A stretch of 64,000 nt of DNA, from NCBI RefSeq assembly GCF_964340395.1, contig NC_135555.1, positions 15,975,246 to 16,039,245 on the forward strand, written 5' to 3'. Positions 30,493 to 44,612 of the stretch are shown one piece after another. The notes beneath the pieces are model-generated. The model did no database searches and had not been told where the DNA came from. It worked only from the letters and a program-made list of their open reading frames with translations. The stretch's first letter is position 1. Each line of letters begins with the position of its first letter. Source of the DNA: Glandiceps talaboti (lineage: Eukaryota > Hemichordata > Enteropneusta > Spengelidae). A program made the position numbers and the translations under genes.

Positions 30493-33189
30493 TGTCTGAC
30501 TCCCTGTGCTTGTATGAAACCGGGTGGGGTGAGGGTGTTAGTTAATAGTTCACCCTCGTATAGACAAGGTCGTGTTCCTTTTGTGTATATTAAAGGTGCC
30601 ACTGGTGATACCATAATGCAGAGTGACAGTAAGGATCTGAGATGGATGGTACTCTAAGCATAACAAAAATAATATATTAAATGAACTGATCTCATCGATA
30701 CAACTGCTGAATCCAAACAAAATACTTGTATTTTTACAAATAAAACAGGGATGAAATTCCAATTTCAAATCGCTGCAGAATGAAAGAAGACATCTTTTGT
30801 GTATAAGGCGGAAGAATTTCCGTTTTTAATATCGCGGATCAACTCGGCTTTAAGTGTTAATTTTGAAATGGGAAACAGACTAAGGAATTCCATAACGTTA
30901 TCAGTCCATCTAGAATAATTCTCTAAGTAAGATGGAGATGTTTTCAGGTGGCTTGGGGCTGTCAAGTACTCTCCGCTAAAAAGAGAACCACACTAATTCA
31001 ATTAGGTCGATGTTGAGCAAATGTTTGTGAACTGGGTAATAAAATCATCCCTACTGCTGCCATATTGTGCGGAAAAATGTCACATTAACGCCTTTCACGC
31101 CATTTACGCGTAAAACCCACATAAACGTGCTTTTGTGACACATATATTCAGTACATCTCTTCGTTCGGGGGAATAAAAGCCGATTTGGCCGGTGGAAAAC
31201 GGTGCAATCTCTAATTTAAAGACATTTTACCATAATATTATCTGGGCTAGCAAGCACTATTACAATAATAATCTATTTATGCAATACAAGGGGGAGTTTG
31301 CATCAAGTGAATGGCGGGTATTTGGCATAATACTCGAGATTGATTATGGCGCCACCGGGCTCAGACAAGCCCTTTCTGAAGATTTGAATCCTGCCTTTCC
31401 ACTGATATGGTCGAAATGCTGTATGTACACTGTTCTCCATCGTTCCATTTAATTTAATAAGCAAATTGGGAGTAATATGCGATTTAAAACATGCATATAC
31501 TGTAACCTTTATCTTTTCATTTATGTAAGAAAAACACACAGTGACTCTATTTTTGCAATCGTGTCTGGTAAGGTTTCCAAACACAAACTTGCATCATTTT
31601 GCCTAACGATAATAGTCTAGTTTCAAGTCTTAACTGATTTATTTTTTTTCAAACTTCTTTTTTTTAGAATTAGGTCTTACTTTTTAAATCAATTATAATT
31701 CTTCCTAGCTTGTGAAAATATGACGAGTGGCAATTTACCTAAAGAATCAAAAATAGTACACCATACGTGCGTATTTTATACATTGTCAAGTCCACACAGT
31801 TTTTTTTAAAAAGGGTTATTGGAATTTTTGATGCAAAGTATTATAGCGTTATCATAATGTATTAAAAGTTGCATTTTAGAGTTAAAAAATAGTTATCATG
31901 AACTTGTACGCTTAGCAGTTACTGTTTTTTTGGATTTGTGATAAAGAAGATATGTTTCATTGTGTGCGTCCATATATGCCCCATCCTTTTTTGAATATTG
32001 ATAAACTTGCATAATTTTTGATGATGTTACGTTAGCGTTTAATGAAACGCTGTGTTGAAAGTATTTTCAAAAGTAAGAGTATAATAACTTGGGAAAATCA
32101 ATTCATGGGTGGCCGTATGTTTGGAGGAGAGAAGAGAGCCAAGGATTGAAAGAAGGAGGCAATGACTAACAAATTTAAACCATCACAAAATTGAATGAGA
32201 CTAAATGATGAGATCAGTAAGTGGCATTGAGGTCCTCCACTCGACATCCTGGTAACTGCCACCAAATCAGGATCACTTGTGAAAACTTAAAGTAACATTT
32301 TCTCCAGCCTATTGTATCTTGCGATGTGAAACGGAAGTGTTAACCTTAGCTGTCTCTTGTCACTTTGCAAAAATCCCAATGCAACACACGATGAAAATGT
32401 CACGTGACAAGGTGGTAACTGGAAAGACCTTGTCGCTGTCTTCGAGTGACGTCATAAAGACATCAACTTTCGAGGTCTCAACGAGAGAGACGATGAGGCG
32501 GTCTGATTTACAGCGCTATAGATTCGATACAGCGAGCTCAAAGTCTAGCCTGGCGACCCCAGGTCTCTGTTAATTCTCAAAATTAACTTATCTTACACGG
32601 TTCGGCACCTAGAGAAAATACTGTTTTTCACATTTAAAACCCCAAGAATTGAGAACTGGCGCTTTCTCGATTACAGATAACAAAAAAAAGAAGTTTAAGT
32701 GATGGGTAACATATTGAGCGTAAAGATAAGCAAAAGACTATCCTAGGTTTTGCATATGACTTTCTAAACTCGATCACCGTGAAATTTATTTTTCCATCCA
32801 TGAAAATGGCTATTGAGATTTAATCTTGACAAGAGACACAATAAATGGGTAAAATATTCTGTACACCTTAACGCAGGACTTAGTCGGCTTCATTAAGTCT
32901 ATCGGCACCTTATAATGAACCTGGATACGTATGAAGTCGGTGGTTATTAGGCGAATTGGAAAGTCTGATCGGAGTAAGTCGTTTGCTGAATAGGTAACAG
33001 ACTATAATCTGCGTATGCGTGCCAATTTAATTATTGTGTGTCGACGTATACGAGTAACGTCAGTGCTGTATAGCGTAGGCTGAAAGCGTTGAAAACAGAA
33101 CCACAATAAATGTGTAAACTGGACCAACATGGCTCCGAAAGAGCTTTCCTGAGATTTAAGGTAGTTTACTTTAGGTCGCCACAGTAACA
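30493..33189. other. Intergenic, nothing recognised
   Basis: No recognisable exon, RNA gene or strong repeat. Open frames up to 93 codons lack known motifs. Confidence 0.5.
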
Positions 33190-33550
33190 ACTTTGCCTAA
33201 TTAATGAAGAAAAATTGCATACTGTGTTTGACTGTTGACGTGTTAGCTCTATATATACATTCGACTGCAGTGAAACTTGAACTTACATTTTGGATACTGT
33301 CTAAAATGTTGAAAGAGAACATCGCAACTCTAAAAATACTGATCGCGTGGTATCACCTATTAGATTTCTAACTTAGGGAGCAATATTGCACAGAGTGTTT
33401 GACTGTTGACGTGTTAATGCCACACAGTCGATAATTGTTAACGTCGTGGAACTAGAACTTGTATTTTCGAAAATGCCTAGATTGAAACATTTCAAAACGG
33501 AAACCTTAAAACTATAAACCACTTGGCGTCAGTCATCTATTTTCAAAATT
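33190..33550 (+). repeat. Two-copy diverged repeat (offset 171 bp)
   Basis: GTGTTTGACTGTTGACGTGT at about 33221 and 33392, followed in both by ...ACTTGAACTTACATTTT / ACTAGAACTTGTATTTT, GTCTAAAATG / GCCTAGATTG, and AAACATTTC-type tails. Confidence 0.85.
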
Positions 33551-33599
33551 CAAGTAGAAAAAATTAAATTCATTGAAATCTCCAATGCACACACTAAGA

Positions 33600-34070
33600 G
33601 TTGATGATGTGGTGTGTTGTGGTAGCTAAAAATGGGGGGGGGGGTGGTCCCAGCTCACATAGCAGTTTAAATTATTTGGATATCTTGGTGATTATACAGT
33701 GTATTCATATCAGAAAAGCGTGAAAGTAAAAACTCAAATGCGCTCAAATTTGGCGATTCAAGTCCACTTTTTATCATTTTCACTTCTTTGAGTCACTTGG
33801 TATCATACCGTCATTAAAAAAAAAAAAAAAAAAAAAAAGTGAAATAAAAAACTCAAATTTGCGCAAATTTGATGACTGGTTCTGTTGTAGCTCGAAAGGC
33901 GGCAATTCAAGCTCACTATAGCAGTTATTTGGATCATTTGGTACTTTCAAGTAGAAATAAAATGAAATAAAAAAACCCCTTGAAATTAGGTAAATTTCAC
34001 GACGTGTTCTGTGACATAGCTCAAAAAGCAGGAAACAGTAGAGAAAAATCACTTATTTGGGAAACAGCAG
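33600..34070 (+). repeat. Diverged repeat (period about 120 bp) with poly-A
   Basis: AACTCAAAT.TGCGC.AAATTTG, TGTAGCT..AAA, CAGCTCAC.TAGCAGTT, TTATTTGGAT and AATAAAATGAAA recur three to four times. A 23-A homopolymer sits at 33816-33838. Confidence 0.8.
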
Positions 34071-34905
34071 AGAAAAATCAGCAAACCATGATAAAGAATA
34101 TCAAATTAACTGATTTGGCAGTCAGGCTTTGTTGGTCGTAATTGGTATGCAGAAAGTGGAAATGGAAGGCTTTACAGTTTTGCATCTATCCAAGCTAACT
34201 TTGATCCTGAACAAATCAGCTTAGCAATAGTAAAGGTTTCGGCACACGACTATCATCTTTATTCTCTCATCAATTCACCCTATAGGAGCAGAGTCGATCG
34301 CCGACAGATGACTTTCCCTTTCCGAGATAAGCAGCAGCGACTGAAATCAAACTAAAACGATATACATACATACGACTCGTATAGTACTGCGGTGTGCGGC
34401 AGGTTGATGTTTTAAGCAAAAGAAAAACGCGATCACTTTCTCAAATGGCATTATCCACACCGTGCTGACTTGTAATTCACTAAAACATGGCCTGGAAATT
34501 AAATCTTGCGAGATACTGCCTTAATTGTCCGTTTTTCGGAATGCGATTTACATCTTTGAATTTGAATAGAGGTGTTTTGTCCTTTCTGCACCTTGAAATC
34601 AATATAGTTCTCTCGATCTCACCCAACACGTGTCGTGCGGAAATCTAATGATACAAAAAAGGGGGTTGAAAAAGTAAAGACACGTTTGAAATTATTTATT
34701 GTATATATACTGTACTTGTGTCAAAATTCTCTTTCCGTCGATCATTGCGTACAGTTGTCTGTTTATTCGGTGTATTTATACAGATACAGCCAGACACGCT
34801 GAAAACGGATTGTACAGAAAAGTGACTTGGCTTGTCTTGTATCATGTTCTGTGTTACTATTTAAAAAAAAACCGTAATCTGAAATATCAGTTGCAAGCAA
34901 TAACC

Positions 34906-34960
<55 letters not shown>

Positions 34961-36659
34961 CTGTCCGTCCGTCTGTTTGTATGTGTGTGTCTATTTCTGT
35001 CTATGTATCACTGTGTCTCTTTCTCTCTCAAAATAGAATTATCTTTAGATTTTCTCTTCTTTTTCACTAATTTTCCAATCATTAGTCAAGATGGTAGTAT
35101 ATACAATCTAATCTCTTTCTTTTTATATTTTCTCCACTTTCATTCTTGTATTTTGATTCTCTTTCAAGGGGTTTTCCCATTTTGTAAAATAAGCCCAAAA
35201 TCAGGAACTTACCATTGAAAATCTCATAGAATGATTACAGAGAAAGGTGTGGCAAGAGTTTAAGCCAGTTCAATTATTCTTGTACACGCAGGTCACCTTG
35301 TATTAAAGGGTAGGGAAGAATAATCCAATCCGGGATAGTAATCCAATTAATTATCTTATCCCATCATTTATCATTTTATGTGTGTTCATCATGGAAGCAT
35401 TATGATTAAAATATACAAATTCTATTCTTCCAATTTAGATGTACAAACAGACATGTTTTAGATAAATCACTTGTCTTTCAGTGCCCACACCGTGGTCGAA
35501 ATGTAGAAATAACATAGCTGTGATTCAACGGGTTCTCTTCTACCACACGATCCAAAGTAACGTAGTCATGACATAGCTCGAGGTGTTTTTGAAAGGTATG
35601 TGTGGAAAACCAACTTTACCTTTTTACGAGAATGAATGTTGATGGACTCTGGGTTCATAATACGAAATATAAATTTTTTATTCACAAAATCAAAAGATAT
35701 TCTGGACGAGACGTCAAAGAACACTTAGGACTAACTTCCAGAATTTAAAAAAAAAAAATACTTTTTTGATTCTGTGATGAGTAGAACTTTTCATTTGAAA
35801 TGTACTTTTTTATATTTGAATGGTGTTATCTTGTTTTATCTTGTCAAAAGTTCTCTTTATCATTTGAAGCGTAGTTAGTGAATGATTTATATTGGGTTAT
35901 CATCGTGAAGTGAAATCGAAATCGCCTGGGAACATACTGGGTTACTTTGCTTGACCATAGACAGTGGCTTGACAAACGTCACACAGGGAAGTGGTACACA
36001 GTCTACAGCATATATGACGTTGACTCCCACATAAATCAAGTTTCTGTCAGATTACTATTTTGTTGTAATTTGATTTGTATGTCTGCAATAAAAGAAGTTC
36101 TGGGGTAAGTTTCTGTAAAAGGACACCATTTTAATGTCATGTCTGCATATTACCATTCAAATTTTAATTAGACAATTTGTAAAAAATTAAAATATCGTCT
36201 GGAAAACAAATATTCAATCCCTATCTCTTGCAAGTGTCGTGAATCCAAGATTGCGTCAAATTACAAAAATTCCGAAAGGAAGATTTGTGTTTGCTTTGCT
36301 GTCTCTCTCTGCTTAGCAAAATTAAAGTGGTTACTATTTTTAAGCGGCCGAAAAGGCTTACGAATTTGCAACCTCCACGAAAACAGAAACTTCAACTTTT
36401 TGAATTTGAATTTGACGAGGTCAGGGTTATCGAAAATCAAGCGGTGAACTCAGTAATGAAAATTGAAATTTGTGAGTCAGGGTGGGTTTCAAATGATATA
36501 TAAAAAGCTTTATAACGATAACGAAGCATTAGTTTTATATATTTTATAGTGTGTGTACAGGTGCTTCACTATCGTGATCACGTAGAAGAGAGATTCCTGC
36601 AGTAGACCTACAGCAATCTCTAGATTGAATAGAACATCCTCTTGTGTGCAACAATCGTA
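34071..36659. other. Intergenic with CTGT microsatellite
   Basis: Only the CTGT tract (34905-34980) stands out. No gene recognised. Confidence 0.5.
34905..34980 (+). repeat. CTGT tetranucleotide repeat
   Basis: About 16 CTGT units with a few CCGT variants at the end. Confidence 0.97.
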
Positions 36660-37095
36660 GTATAAATCGGAGGGATTTGGTAGAAATCGTCACTGTCTTT
36701 GAATAATAAAATTTAAAGTGCTGAAAAAATATCACAAACAATCCACCCTGAATGATAAAATTGGAAAAAAATAAACAATCTTGTTGAAATAGTCACGTGG
36801 TAGAAATTGTTACTGTCTTTGAATTTAAATTACTAAAAAAATAATAATAAAACTCTCCACCCCGAATTACAAAATTGGAAAAAATAAAGTTTTTTATTTT
36901 GTTTGTTTTTTAATTTTGGCAGAAATGGAAAAAATAGCACAAGCAATCCACACTGGCAAATTGATGAAATTGGAAAACGTGACAACCCTATTTAAATTGG
37001 TAGAAATCGTCACTGATTTCTGAATTTAAATTGTTGAAAAAATATCACAAAGAATCCACCCTGAATGATGAAAATGGAAAAAATAAAGTCTTTTT
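36660..37095 (+). repeat. Diverged tandem repeat (about four units)
   Basis: GGTAGAAATCGTCACTG, TGAATTTAAATTG.TGAAAAAA, CACAAACAATCCACCCTGAA and AAATTGGAAAAAATAAA recur starting near 36678, 36799, 36923 (partial) and 37000. Confidence 0.85.
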
Positions 37096-39079
37096 GAGCA
37101 TTTTATTTTTGAGCTTCCAAGTTGAAATTTTTCAGATCCCGTACAAAAGCCAACAGATTTGGGGCAATGGTTTCTTAAAGTGTGCCAACATATGTCAGTT
37201 CCAGATAATTTTTAGATACAAGAAAACCTGTAAAAAATCCAAGCTGTTGTGTCATTGATTAAGAAACCTAAGACGTACTTGCGGAAAGAGAGTAAATTTC
37301 TATTCTGTAAAGAGAAAAGAGTTTAACATCTGTCATACAGGCTAAATGGAAACTTAGCCTTTCTTCTAACAGTCTGCTGTGCCTTGGGACTAAATTTTTG
37401 AGAGCGTTTTCATTCAAAAACTGGCTAAAAGTGATTGAATGGGCACTTACGACTGGTTATCAGTACGCCCAAATTGTCGTGACGCCTGCATGCCATTGTT
37501 GGCGTATCAAAAGCACTGGCAGTTATTACATTAAACGCGGATAGAATGACTGATCTGGGATCCAATGAAGCATCAGAGATAGTGTGGGTATACGGACAAT
37601 ACATGGTGACACCGCTGTATCATCACATCCACGCGTCATAGTGTCACAGACAACTGAATACATTAATTCACTGCCGTGTGTTGAACCATAATTACTTTTC
37701 ATTCTGTTGAGGGTCATGTCTTCTCAATTCCTTGCCTCTTAAAATACCCATACTGACTTAGTTGAGTAAGCAAGGCATTTAAACACACAAAAGAGCTCGC
37801 AAAAGGTTGTCCACGCTTTATCGTTCTTTTTAGGACAGGTGTGCGTTCTTTTTTGAATGTAATGCGGCCACTCAACTCACATTGGTTCTTCTTATACAAA
37901 TGCACACTAAGGACTTAATTTTTGTTGACCGTTACCTTTTTCAAGTTTTCATTGTAAAATAAAGCCGATGAACATCCGCTTAATTCATACGATCATCAAA
38001 GACAACATCACTGCTATTTTTTGCAAGCGTAGTGACTTGGAAGTCATACAATCTCGTGAAATCTCGGTACTCTTTGAAATTGTAACACGACGACACCGTC
38101 TAGATTTCTATCAGCTAGTAAGTGCAGGCCTAAAATCAAGATTCGGATATCCATCAGGACTCACTACAATATCGCAGAAAGTGTCGAGACAACACACTGT
38201 TTGTAAACAATATTAAACCACCTTGGATATGCAGTATCAGATCATCCTGTGCGGGCTAACAGTTTGATACAAGTCAAAAAGTGACATATTACAAAATATT
38301 TACAGAAAAGTGGCTTGAGTGAAGGAAACGTAGAATTTGACGAATTCCAAGCTGTTGAGAGGTATGTGATCTGCTGACAGCCTCCGTCTGCGCATACAGT
38401 CTCCAAGATTACCACAGATTTTCTTCCATTTCTAGTTAATTCACGCGGCGTCAGTTCGCCACTCCTCATATCCCCCTTAAACAAAGACTTAACTAAATTC
38501 TTTTGCTTCCATTTAGCATGTGCAATTTTCTCTCATCATTCCGTTTCATTCCCACAGCTTACTTAAGAGCAATAAGCTGTCCTGGTCTTTGTCTCCGTGT
38601 AAATTCCGTGTAAATTTCGTTTCCCGTGTTTGTTTTATCCCTTATTCCTTGAATTAGGTTGGCCTTTGTGCATGTAATTTAATTTCTCCCATCATTAGCG
38701 TTTCCTTTAGGGAGCAGCCTTCTGTTAGGTGCCTCTTCCATTTGATAATAGCTTCGTTAAATTGCGCTTTCTCCGAGATTAAATATGCCTTTGTTATACT
38801 CCAGTGTTTACAAATCTGTTTGCACGAAGCCATATTCCTCACCTGTAACAATTGCACGCAATGGAGATGCCAGGGGAATAAAAATATATATTTCTTTCTA
38901 TCGGCATAATGTTTCGTACACAGATTCAAGTGTTTCTCTTTCCAAGGTTCTTTGCTTTGAAACCAAACATCACGATTTCAATTCGATTAAGTCGCGCAAG
39001 AATAGCAACCATAGCAAATCATTTAGGATTCATTTAAATTCTACTGAAACGAATAAGTAGTGTCGTAGCACTAAGGTAA
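37096..39079. other. Intergenic, nothing recognised
   Basis: No gene or repeat signal that I could support. Confidence 0.5.
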
Positions 39080-39099
39080 GCAAACGTTGATTTTTTTTA

Positions 39100-39660
39100 A
39101 AAACTGTTTCCTCTTTTATTTTGCGTATCCTCGACCTATCAAAACATTTTTATATAGATTCATTCAATTTGTTTTGCATCATCTCATGGTACCAAAACAT
39201 TTTTTTCTCTTTATACCTTGTTTGTTTTCCGTACTTGTGCATAACCAATTCGCCCCTCTTTTTACCCCGAGTTTACATATAACGTCGTAGTATCTAAATA
39301 TATTTTTTCTTTTCAGCTTTGTTTTGTATTTTAACCTCATACAACCAATAAACATATATTTTTATTTTCATCCCCTTGTATTTCCGCATCGGCGCTTGTA
39401 CTAGTAAATTTTTCTCCTTCTTTTTAACATTTGTGTAATGTTTTGCACCACCTCATAGTATCAAAAGAACTGGGTGTTGTTTGTTTACCCTTTGTTTTTC
39501 CTGAATGCCTTGTATAATTTTGTTATGCTTAAGATTTGTTTTGTATGACCTCAAAGTATACTTATCAAAACAATTGTTCTTTTTTTTACCCTTTGTTTGT
39601 TTTGCATCACCTCGTAGTATCAAAACTGTTTTTTCAAAATTGTGGTGATTTATCGCAAAC
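39100..39660 (+). repeat. Diverged repeat family TTTTGCATCACCTC
   Basis: TTTTGCATCATCTCATGGTACC (39171), TTTTGCACCACCTCATAGTA (39440), TTTTGTATGACCTCAAAGTA (39538) and TTTTGCATCACCTCGTAGTA (39600), each followed by ATCAAAA and a T-rich run. Confidence 0.75.
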
Positions 39661-41019
39661 GGTTGACTCACCAATTAAAAGTTCTCGTATCGAATATAAA
39701 GGGCGGGTTTACGATAACACCCCAATAGCATAACGAGTGCACTGTTCAATGTTTCGTGTCTCATCTCAAAAATGTTCCCACACATTTATCATTGTTATTT
39801 TGCCTAACCAGTTACTGAACCTACAATTAAAAAGTAATCATTTCACTTGTTTGAGATTATATTTCGGGAAAATGTCAAGGGGAATTAACTTTATTATGCT
39901 ATTTAGTACCATAATTTACTGCAAACATTTGATACGTATATATGCATGTTTTCAAAATGATTCATATCAAGATTATGTGTTTATATCAGGTTTCCAAAAT
40001 GCTGACTGCTTTTCTCATGTTCACAGAACATTATCAATGGTCTACAAGTGCAGAAATAACACTAGGTAATAAACTATATCAAATCTGTTGTAATCATTTG
40101 GAACTCAATATTTTTTTTTTTAAAAACCCAAACATGTGTAAAGTACTTTTTATGTTTATATTGGACTATACGAAGCAAAAGAATTATCGAACCCTGGAAG
40201 AATATTATGAGCAACATAACACGGATATTAAAGAAATTAAATGAATACACACCCAAATCAACTTGAAAACATAATAAAACAGGACATCAAAACCAACAAA
40301 GCACTAACTTCAAGAAATGCTGTATTTTTTTTGGAGTATACATAATTAACCGTAGAGTGTCAAGGTAAATACAATTGGTCCCGGCCTATCTTGCTTTATA
40401 TGAAGGGTCTTGATTCAAGTTGTGACAAGAATTCAAATATAGATATACCCGTTGGTGGCGCAATTCAACAAAATGACATCACTGGAGTTGAGTGCAATCG
40501 ATCATGGGCGATCGGCTGTAATCTTATATGCCTAGTGGGGGGTCGCCGGGGTGGACGAAATAAACTCTGTTTTTCGTAAAGAATATAGCAGAATTGCCGA
40601 AAGAGTAAATGACGCATAACGGTGAAAAAAACTATCATTAGGTTCAATCGCTAAGTGCTGCTGATTGCTGTCGCCAGGTCAAGTATATTACGCCCACCTG
40701 TCGAATGGGGGTGCGTTGTGACGTCATAACCTATCAGCAACACCAATGTGATGGCTCTGATAACATACTGGTACACGATGCTTTTATCGGAGAGTAAACA
40801 AGGATAGAGAAAAATATGAACAACACACAGATGTCAAGGATATACATCGATGTACGTTAGCGTTAGCGCTAGAGTTGTATATTTTATTATTGCCACGCCT
40901 CCCTAGTAGCCTTTGTGGTATATGGAATTGTAGCCCTGGAAATATATCCTCCCGCGTGGCCGGGGCGTTACAAGTGACCAGCTCTGGTAGGGATGTGTGG
41001 CGCGCCAGTGCTGGAAACC
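39661..41019. other. Intergenic, nothing recognised
   Basis: No gene or repeat signal seen. Confidence 0.45.
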
Positions 41020-41360
41020 CAAGGCCCCATTATAGACTCACTTTGAACAAAAAGCAATACCCCATTTTAGACCATTACAGTTTTTTTTCGAAGATGGAAG
41101 TTTAGACCTAAATACATGTACACTTTCCCTATGAGGCAACATTTTGGGACAATTATTGGCAGTTATGATTTGGTAAAGAACAATGGACCACATTTTAGAC
41201 CAAGCAAAATAAAAAATGATGCAAAGTGGGCCCCGTTTTAGACTCTACAGCTAGAAAAAAACAGACCCCATTTTAGACGCTACAAAACGCACCCCAAATT
41301 AAGAGGGGCACATATACGTATACTCAAATAAAGGGGAGTAGCCCCCCCCCCCCCCCCCGG
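41020..41360 (+). repeat. Recurring CCCCATTTTAGAC motif and poly-C
   Basis: Five irregularly spaced copies: 41026 (CCCCATTATAGAC), 41061, 41190 (CCACATTTTAGAC), 41231 (CCCCGTTTTAGAC) and 41271. A C run of 17 at 41342-41358 follows. Confidence 0.8.
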
Positions 41361-41523
41361 TATACGCTACGGGGTTTCGACACATCTTCTCCCTTACGCT
41401 ATGGTTCCTCCCTATCTCTAACAACAAGACTGCGAACAGATTTCATTTGCACGGATTTGGGAAATAAAAACCTCTCAGAAGGGAGGGGACAATACGACGT
41501 CGTGTAGAAACCCCGTAGCATAC
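41360..41523. repeat. Inverted repeat, arms about 23 bp
   Basis: GTATACGCTACGGGGTTTCG (from 41360) pairs with GAAACCCCGTAGCATAC (to 41523), with one indel and one mismatch. Loop about 118 bp. Confidence 0.85.
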
Positions 41524-41957
41524 TATTTCCAGAGCTATGATGGAAATGGTGTTCATTTGCTGAGTATACGCAAGAACTGTTTCTGAGCAAATGCATTGAA
41601 ATTTCACTCGTTTACAGTTGCAAAATAACTAATGTACGCTATCCTGTCTTAGAATTAATTAAAAAAACAGTAACATTTTTAAAAAAGAAGAAGAACCAAC
41701 TAAACTAAATAAACGAAAAAGCGGAAGAGTAAAGAAACAAATGCATTGCCATTGGATTTAATATTGAGTTTGTCTGAATCCCGGCGTCGATGAAAATCTG
41801 TTGCTAAAATACGGTCATACGAAGGCTAGCCCCTGGAGGGCTATAATGCAAGAATAAATTTCATACATTTCACTGCTACGTATTAATTAATTAGCGTATA
41901 ACATGTTGACATGTTAATAATCTTGCATCGTGTTCAGAACATTTCTTCCCAAATATG

Positions 41958-41959
<2 letters not shown>

Positions 41960-42053
<94 letters not shown>

Positions 42054-42315
42054 GTCAGTCAGTCAGTCAATCAATCAATCAATCAATCGATCGATCGATC
42101 AATCAACCAACCAACCAACCAACCAACCAACCAACCAACCAACCACCCACCCACCAAACAACCAACCACTCGATCAACCAGTCAACCAACCAACCAACCA
42201 ACCAACCAACCAACCAACCAACCAACCAACCAACCAACCAACCGACCAACCAACCAACCAACCAACCAAGCAAGCAAGCAAACAAGCAAGCAAGCAAGCA
42301 ACCAACCAACCAACA
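41960..42315 (+). repeat. AATC/AACC tetranucleotide array
   Basis: AATC units (with AGTC and GATC variants) change to AACC near 42105, then AAGC and back to AACC: a long compound array of 4-bp periodicity. Confidence 0.98.
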
Positions 42316-44612
42316 AATCTCATCTGTTTCTTTGGTCACGGTGTTCTTCAAATTTGACATTTAAACCCATTTGATGCTTTTCTCTCTTTCTTTTTTGACT
42401 TGTTTAGTTTTATTTCGTTAATTTTACAGTGTCGTCTGGTGAATTTTGCAATTCGTGTTTGAAAAAATAACAGTCCACGTACCTGTACAATGTTCTTGCG
42501 GCCTGTATGCCGGAACTTGACCTCTTAGTGTCGTCTGCTGCAAATTTGAAGTTCGCCAATTTGAAATCCGGGGCTTGAAAAAACGGAACACATTTTGCTG
42601 ATGAAAACATAAACCCATCGGATATATTTCCTTTTGATCACTTTAAAATATGGTAAAATATTTTTTTGCAACGAGTGAATAAAACATAGCATATTTTGAT
42701 AGCAAAGAAAATCTTATACAAGTTATACACACAAATCGAATTTTCGTCCCCCACATTCAGTATGCCATGTGTCCTTACTGGAGTGAATAAACAACATCAA
42801 AACAGACCGTGCTGTGATAGTCACCTGACTTTCAGATGACCAGCGACCCTGTGTCACCGTCCTGATAACTGTACTGCGGTACGTGCATTTAGGTGATACA
42901 ACTCGCCACTTTTGAAGTATATAAGGTAAGAGCCCGGGTCAGAGAGCGTTGCTAAGATATTGAAAAAGTCTTGACCGTGAGAGAAAGGGCGGTTACGATC
43001 CTAATATTAGGAAAACCCTACCATTTTGATGTTATCCACGTGACCTTGATTGCCGTAAAAAAATCGTAAACACTCTCACTTAGCATATGTTTTCAAGCAG
43101 TTGAGGTACTTACTTGTAATTGTGCAGACTAAAACAAACCTAGTCATTGTCAGGAGTAAAGTTTATCAATACCTGTATCATGTGTATGTCTTCGCAAACG
43201 TTCGTGACTCAAATGACTTAGGTAACTGGCGTCAGAATCCTTCCAGAGGTAATACCGTCTCTGTCCCACCTCAGGGTTCACTGGTTCCAGTTTCCGGAAG
43301 TAGACACAAACTTAAGAATGCCATTTCCTACACAATCCAATCCGTAAACTAACTTAATCATATGATCTGTAATATTTTGAAATTTACTGTGGTGTCTTTT
43401 TGCCTAGATAATACCGAGCCACATAACAAATTTAGCTTTTCAATAAGAATTCAGTGTAATATTGAAATTTGGCATCTGCACAAGAATTCTGGGGGCGTCA
43501 CTTACTAGTGATTTTTTTTGTAAACAACGTAGTGAAAGGAAGGTGTTGTTACTACAAACATCAACTGAATGATCATGTTTTGTTGTGTGTCTGAAGATGA
43601 AGATTGAAACACATCCCCATCAAAATGTTGGTTTATGATATGGAAATAAGATATTGTAATCTCATGGTCATATTTAGTACTGTAGAGGACGTATGTTGAT
43701 CATAGCTTAGCCTTAGTTTGTATGGGTATAGTTAATCCTGCTTGCATATGGAGTAAGTCGTCCCTTCCTTCTCCGTCTTGAAAAGATACAGCCATGAAAC
43801 CTGGGCTTACCAGAAATGCTGGTAACTAAAGAATTGACACACCCAGTGGTAAAATATAAGTATTAAATTGACTGTATACTTAGTTATTTTATCTTGCCAT
43901 GACTACAAAAGTCCCAGTTCGGATGACCAAAAATCCAGAAATTACAACTTCAACTGTAATTTCTGGGCTTCCTCTGTACTGTCTATTGGATGTTGAGATC
44001 AAATATGGTGGCATTTATGTGATGGAACATTTGAAATTATGGAAAATTATTAAAACTGGAAAAATTCTGATTTTGACATTCTTTGGGATCTTAGCAGTGA
44101 CTCCTATCATCAAAGAGTTGTGAAATGAGTACATATGCAATCGATTGCTAATATTTGATCGCTAGGTATGTAATTCTTTTGTAATTAGTATGAAAACATT
44201 TTGCAGGTGCACTCCAAATTGGCAGGGTTGCATTGGTTTTTGGAGGACAGTATTGAGTAAAATGCATGCACAGTCTGCAAGCAGGACTACCATACACTAT
44301 AGTGTAACTGACTGTTGGTAACTCCCACATTTAAGGGTTGAGATGTGGGGGGCTGAGTGATAACAGCCAGAGTCAGAATTGATAGGGGAGTCATGGACCC
44401 ACTACACATATACAACATGGCTAGCAAACAGCTACATGTAACCCAACATGGCTGTAGTGTATGTGACTATATATTGACTTGTCACTCCCACACAGGCTCC
44501 AGCTTGGGGTCAAGTGACAGTAAACAGTCAGAATCGAGTCACTGACCCACCAAGCCATGCAAGCAGGGCTAAGCTTATATATAGTTATACCTACATGATC
44601 ATAAAAACATCA
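42316..44612. other. 5' flank of CTSA, intergenic
   Basis: Contains a two-copy motif (GTGTCGTCTG.TG.AA.TTTG at 42430 and 42527), a hairpin at 43935-43966 and otherwise unique sequence. A CTSA leader exon should be somewhere here, but I could not locate it. Confidence 0.5.
43935..43966. other. Perfect 12-bp hairpin
   Basis: CCAGAAATTACA and TGTAATTTCTGG separated by 8 bp. Confidence 0.9.

Noticed and set aside
41911-42364. Asn-Gln-Ser/Pro-Thr repeat open frames and the Trp-Leu-Val-Gly frame on the other strand
   Set aside because: Translation of the AATC/AACC array; no start context, splice signal or family similarity.
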